From NCBI GenBank assembly GCA_023838465.1, contig JAIVEQ010000005.1, positions 1 through 64,000 of the forward strand: a stretch of 64,000 nucleotides of DNA, read 5' to 3'. The stretch is from Candidatus Thiodiazotropha sp. (lineage in GTDB: Bacteria; Pseudomonadota; Gammaproteobacteria; Chromatiales; Chromatiaceae). The notes beneath the pieces are model-generated. The model had not been told where the DNA came from. It saw nothing but the letters and a program-made list of their open reading frames with translations, and did no database searches. Shown in pieces: positions 63,047 through 64,000 of the stretch (its first letter is position 1; the number at the start of each line of letters is the position of its first letter). Made by a program: the position numbers and the translations under genes.

Positions 63047-64000
63047 TCAGAGATCAGCGGTTAACTGCGGAAGCTCGGATGATACAGGTAGGTCGTCAAT
63101 ATCAATATGGCATGCAACATCATGCCAGGGTAGACCGTAGCGATTGAGATCCTGCATAAAAGGATCAGGATCGAACTGTTCCATATTCCATACACCAGGC
63201 TGGTACCATTTGCCCTCCAGGATCATTTTCGCACCGATCATCGCAGGTACACCGGTTGTGTAGGAAACGCCCTGAGCACAGGTTTCCTTATAGCAGGTCT
63301 CATGATCACAGGTGTTGTATATGTACCTGGAAGCTGGCTTACCATCCTTCACACCGTGAAGAATGCAACCAATATTGGTCTTTCCCTTCGTGCGTGGCCC
63401 CAGAGAGGCAGGGTCAGGCAGCAGCGCCTTGAGAAACTGTAGTGGAATGATCTGCTGGCCTTGAAACTTCATCGGTTCAATACTGTCGAGTCCCAGGTTC
63501 TGAATCACCTCAAGGTGTTTTAAGTAGCTCTCACCAAAAGTCATCCAAAACCGCATCCGTCGAATCGGGATGTGTTTGGTCAACGATTCCATCTCTTCGT
63601 GGTAGAGAAGGAACATTTTGCGTGGTCCGATTTCCGGGAAATCGAAGACTCTGGATATTTCCATGGGTTGGGTTTCAATCCATTTGCCCTCATCGAAATA
63701 ACGGCCGTTGGCAGTTACCTCGCGAATATTGATTTCCGGATTAAAATTAGTGGCGAAGGGATAACCGTGATCCCCCGCATTACAGTCGAGAATATCTACA
63801 CTATCAATCTGGTCGAAGTGGTGTTTTAAGGCATAAGCAATAAATACATTGGTTACTCCAGGATCGAAGCCTGAACCCAGTAATGCCATCAATCCAGCAT
63901 CTATGAAGCGCTGCTGATAGGCCCACTGCCACTTATATTCAAACTTAGCTTCATCCCGTGGTTCGTAGTTGGCTGTATCAAGATAGTTAATACCGGTCTC
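63047..64000 (-). CDS. carboxynorspermidine synthase (Lys9-like dehydrogenase), partial
   Basis: At least 317 residues, running off the window end; the N-terminus is outside. The visible part begins ETGINYLDTANYEPRDEAKF and continues with LMALLGSGFDPGVTNVF and DCNAGDHGYPFATNFNPEINIREV, the saccharopine dehydrogenase-type pattern of carboxy(nor)spermidine dehydrogenase. It condenses aspartate semialdehyde with a diamine using NADPH. It precedes nspC by about 117 bases. Confidence 0.9.
   Translation of the reverse strand, partial: ETGINYLDTANYEPRDEAKFEYKWQWAYQQRFIDAGLMALLGSGFDPGVTNVFIAYALKHHFDQIDSVDILDCNAGDHGYPFATNFNPEINIREVTANGRYFDEGKWIETQPMEISRVFDFPEIGPRKMFLLYHEEMESLTKHIPIRRMRFWMTFGESYLKHLEVIQNLGLDSIEPMKFQGQQIIPLQFLKALLPDPASLGPRTKGKTNIGCILHGVKDGKPASRYIYNTCDHETCYKETCAQGVSYTTGVPAMIGAKMILEGKWYQPGVWNMEQFDPDPFMQDLNRYGLPWHDVACHIDIDDLPVSSELPQLTADL

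Overview
The window looks like a chromosome segment of a motile, facultatively denitrifying gammaproteobacterium. The gene content (clade II nitrous oxide reductase, polar-type flagellar/chemotaxis locus with FlhF/FlhG/ParC/ParP, malyl-CoA lyase with a CoA ligase, carboxyspermidine-type polyamine genes) would suit a sulfur-oxidising lineage such as Sedimenticola or Ca. Thiodiazotropha. That placement is inference from content and style, not from a database match.

Layout. 0.3-6.2 kb: an FNR-flanked accessory set with a hemerythrin protein, a DUF2249 protein, a polytopic membrane protein, a pentapeptide-repeat protein, a UbiA-type prenyltransferase, and a two-gene unit ending in an unusual ZnuA-like/SCO fusion. 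6.4-18.6 kb: a clade II nos cluster (nosZ, two c-type cytochromes, nosB-like, nosD, nosG, nosH, nosF, nosL, nosY, a small membrane-anchored protein and a convergent cytochrome c4-like gene), with no nosR. Near-perfect FNR boxes (TTGAT-N4-ATCAA) lie before several units, so low oxygen should switch the region on. 18.9-23.9 kb: malyl-CoA lyase plus both subunits of a succinyl/malate-CoA ligase, a TlpA thioredoxin and an orphan ParA. 24-28.5 kb: a frameshifted rhodanese/EF-hand protein, a DUF2202 protein, ettA, and an orphan terminator that implies a small plus-strand transcript. 28.5-33 kb: a receiver-PAS-GGDEF-EAL protein and an HDOD-histidine kinase. 33.2-54.1 kb: fliLMNOPQR-flhBA, flhFG-fliA, cheYZAB, motCD, parC-parP-cheW, with two sigma54-type promoters. 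54.2-57.2 kb: mobB, a methyltransferase, a YbaK-family deacylase, tRNA-Ser(GGA) and tRNA-derived repeats. 57.5-61.7 kb: a PhnD-like binding protein translationally coupled to a GGDEF/EAL gene. 61.8-64 kb: convergent carboxynorspermidine decarboxylase and synthase genes.

The most striking object is the GGDEF/EAL gene at 58307-61741. It carries three apparently identical 283-bp elements, one inverted relative to the other two. Removing each at the same element boundaries restores one continuous 861-codon frame (transmembrane sensor, PAS, GGDEF, EAL) with no target duplication left behind. The element has no plausible protein gene, is rich in stem-loops, and has a subterminal hairpin near each end. 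It is best read as a precisely inserting, non-autonomous, structured mobile element that has hit one gene three times. Other notable points are a metal-site-less ZnuA domain fused to SCO just upstream of nosZ, four FliM-like peptide repeats in the CheA linker, MITE-like AT-rich repeats that shape gene ends at nosD and flhB, and a perfect 66-bp palindrome that includes the 3' end of tRNA-Ser.
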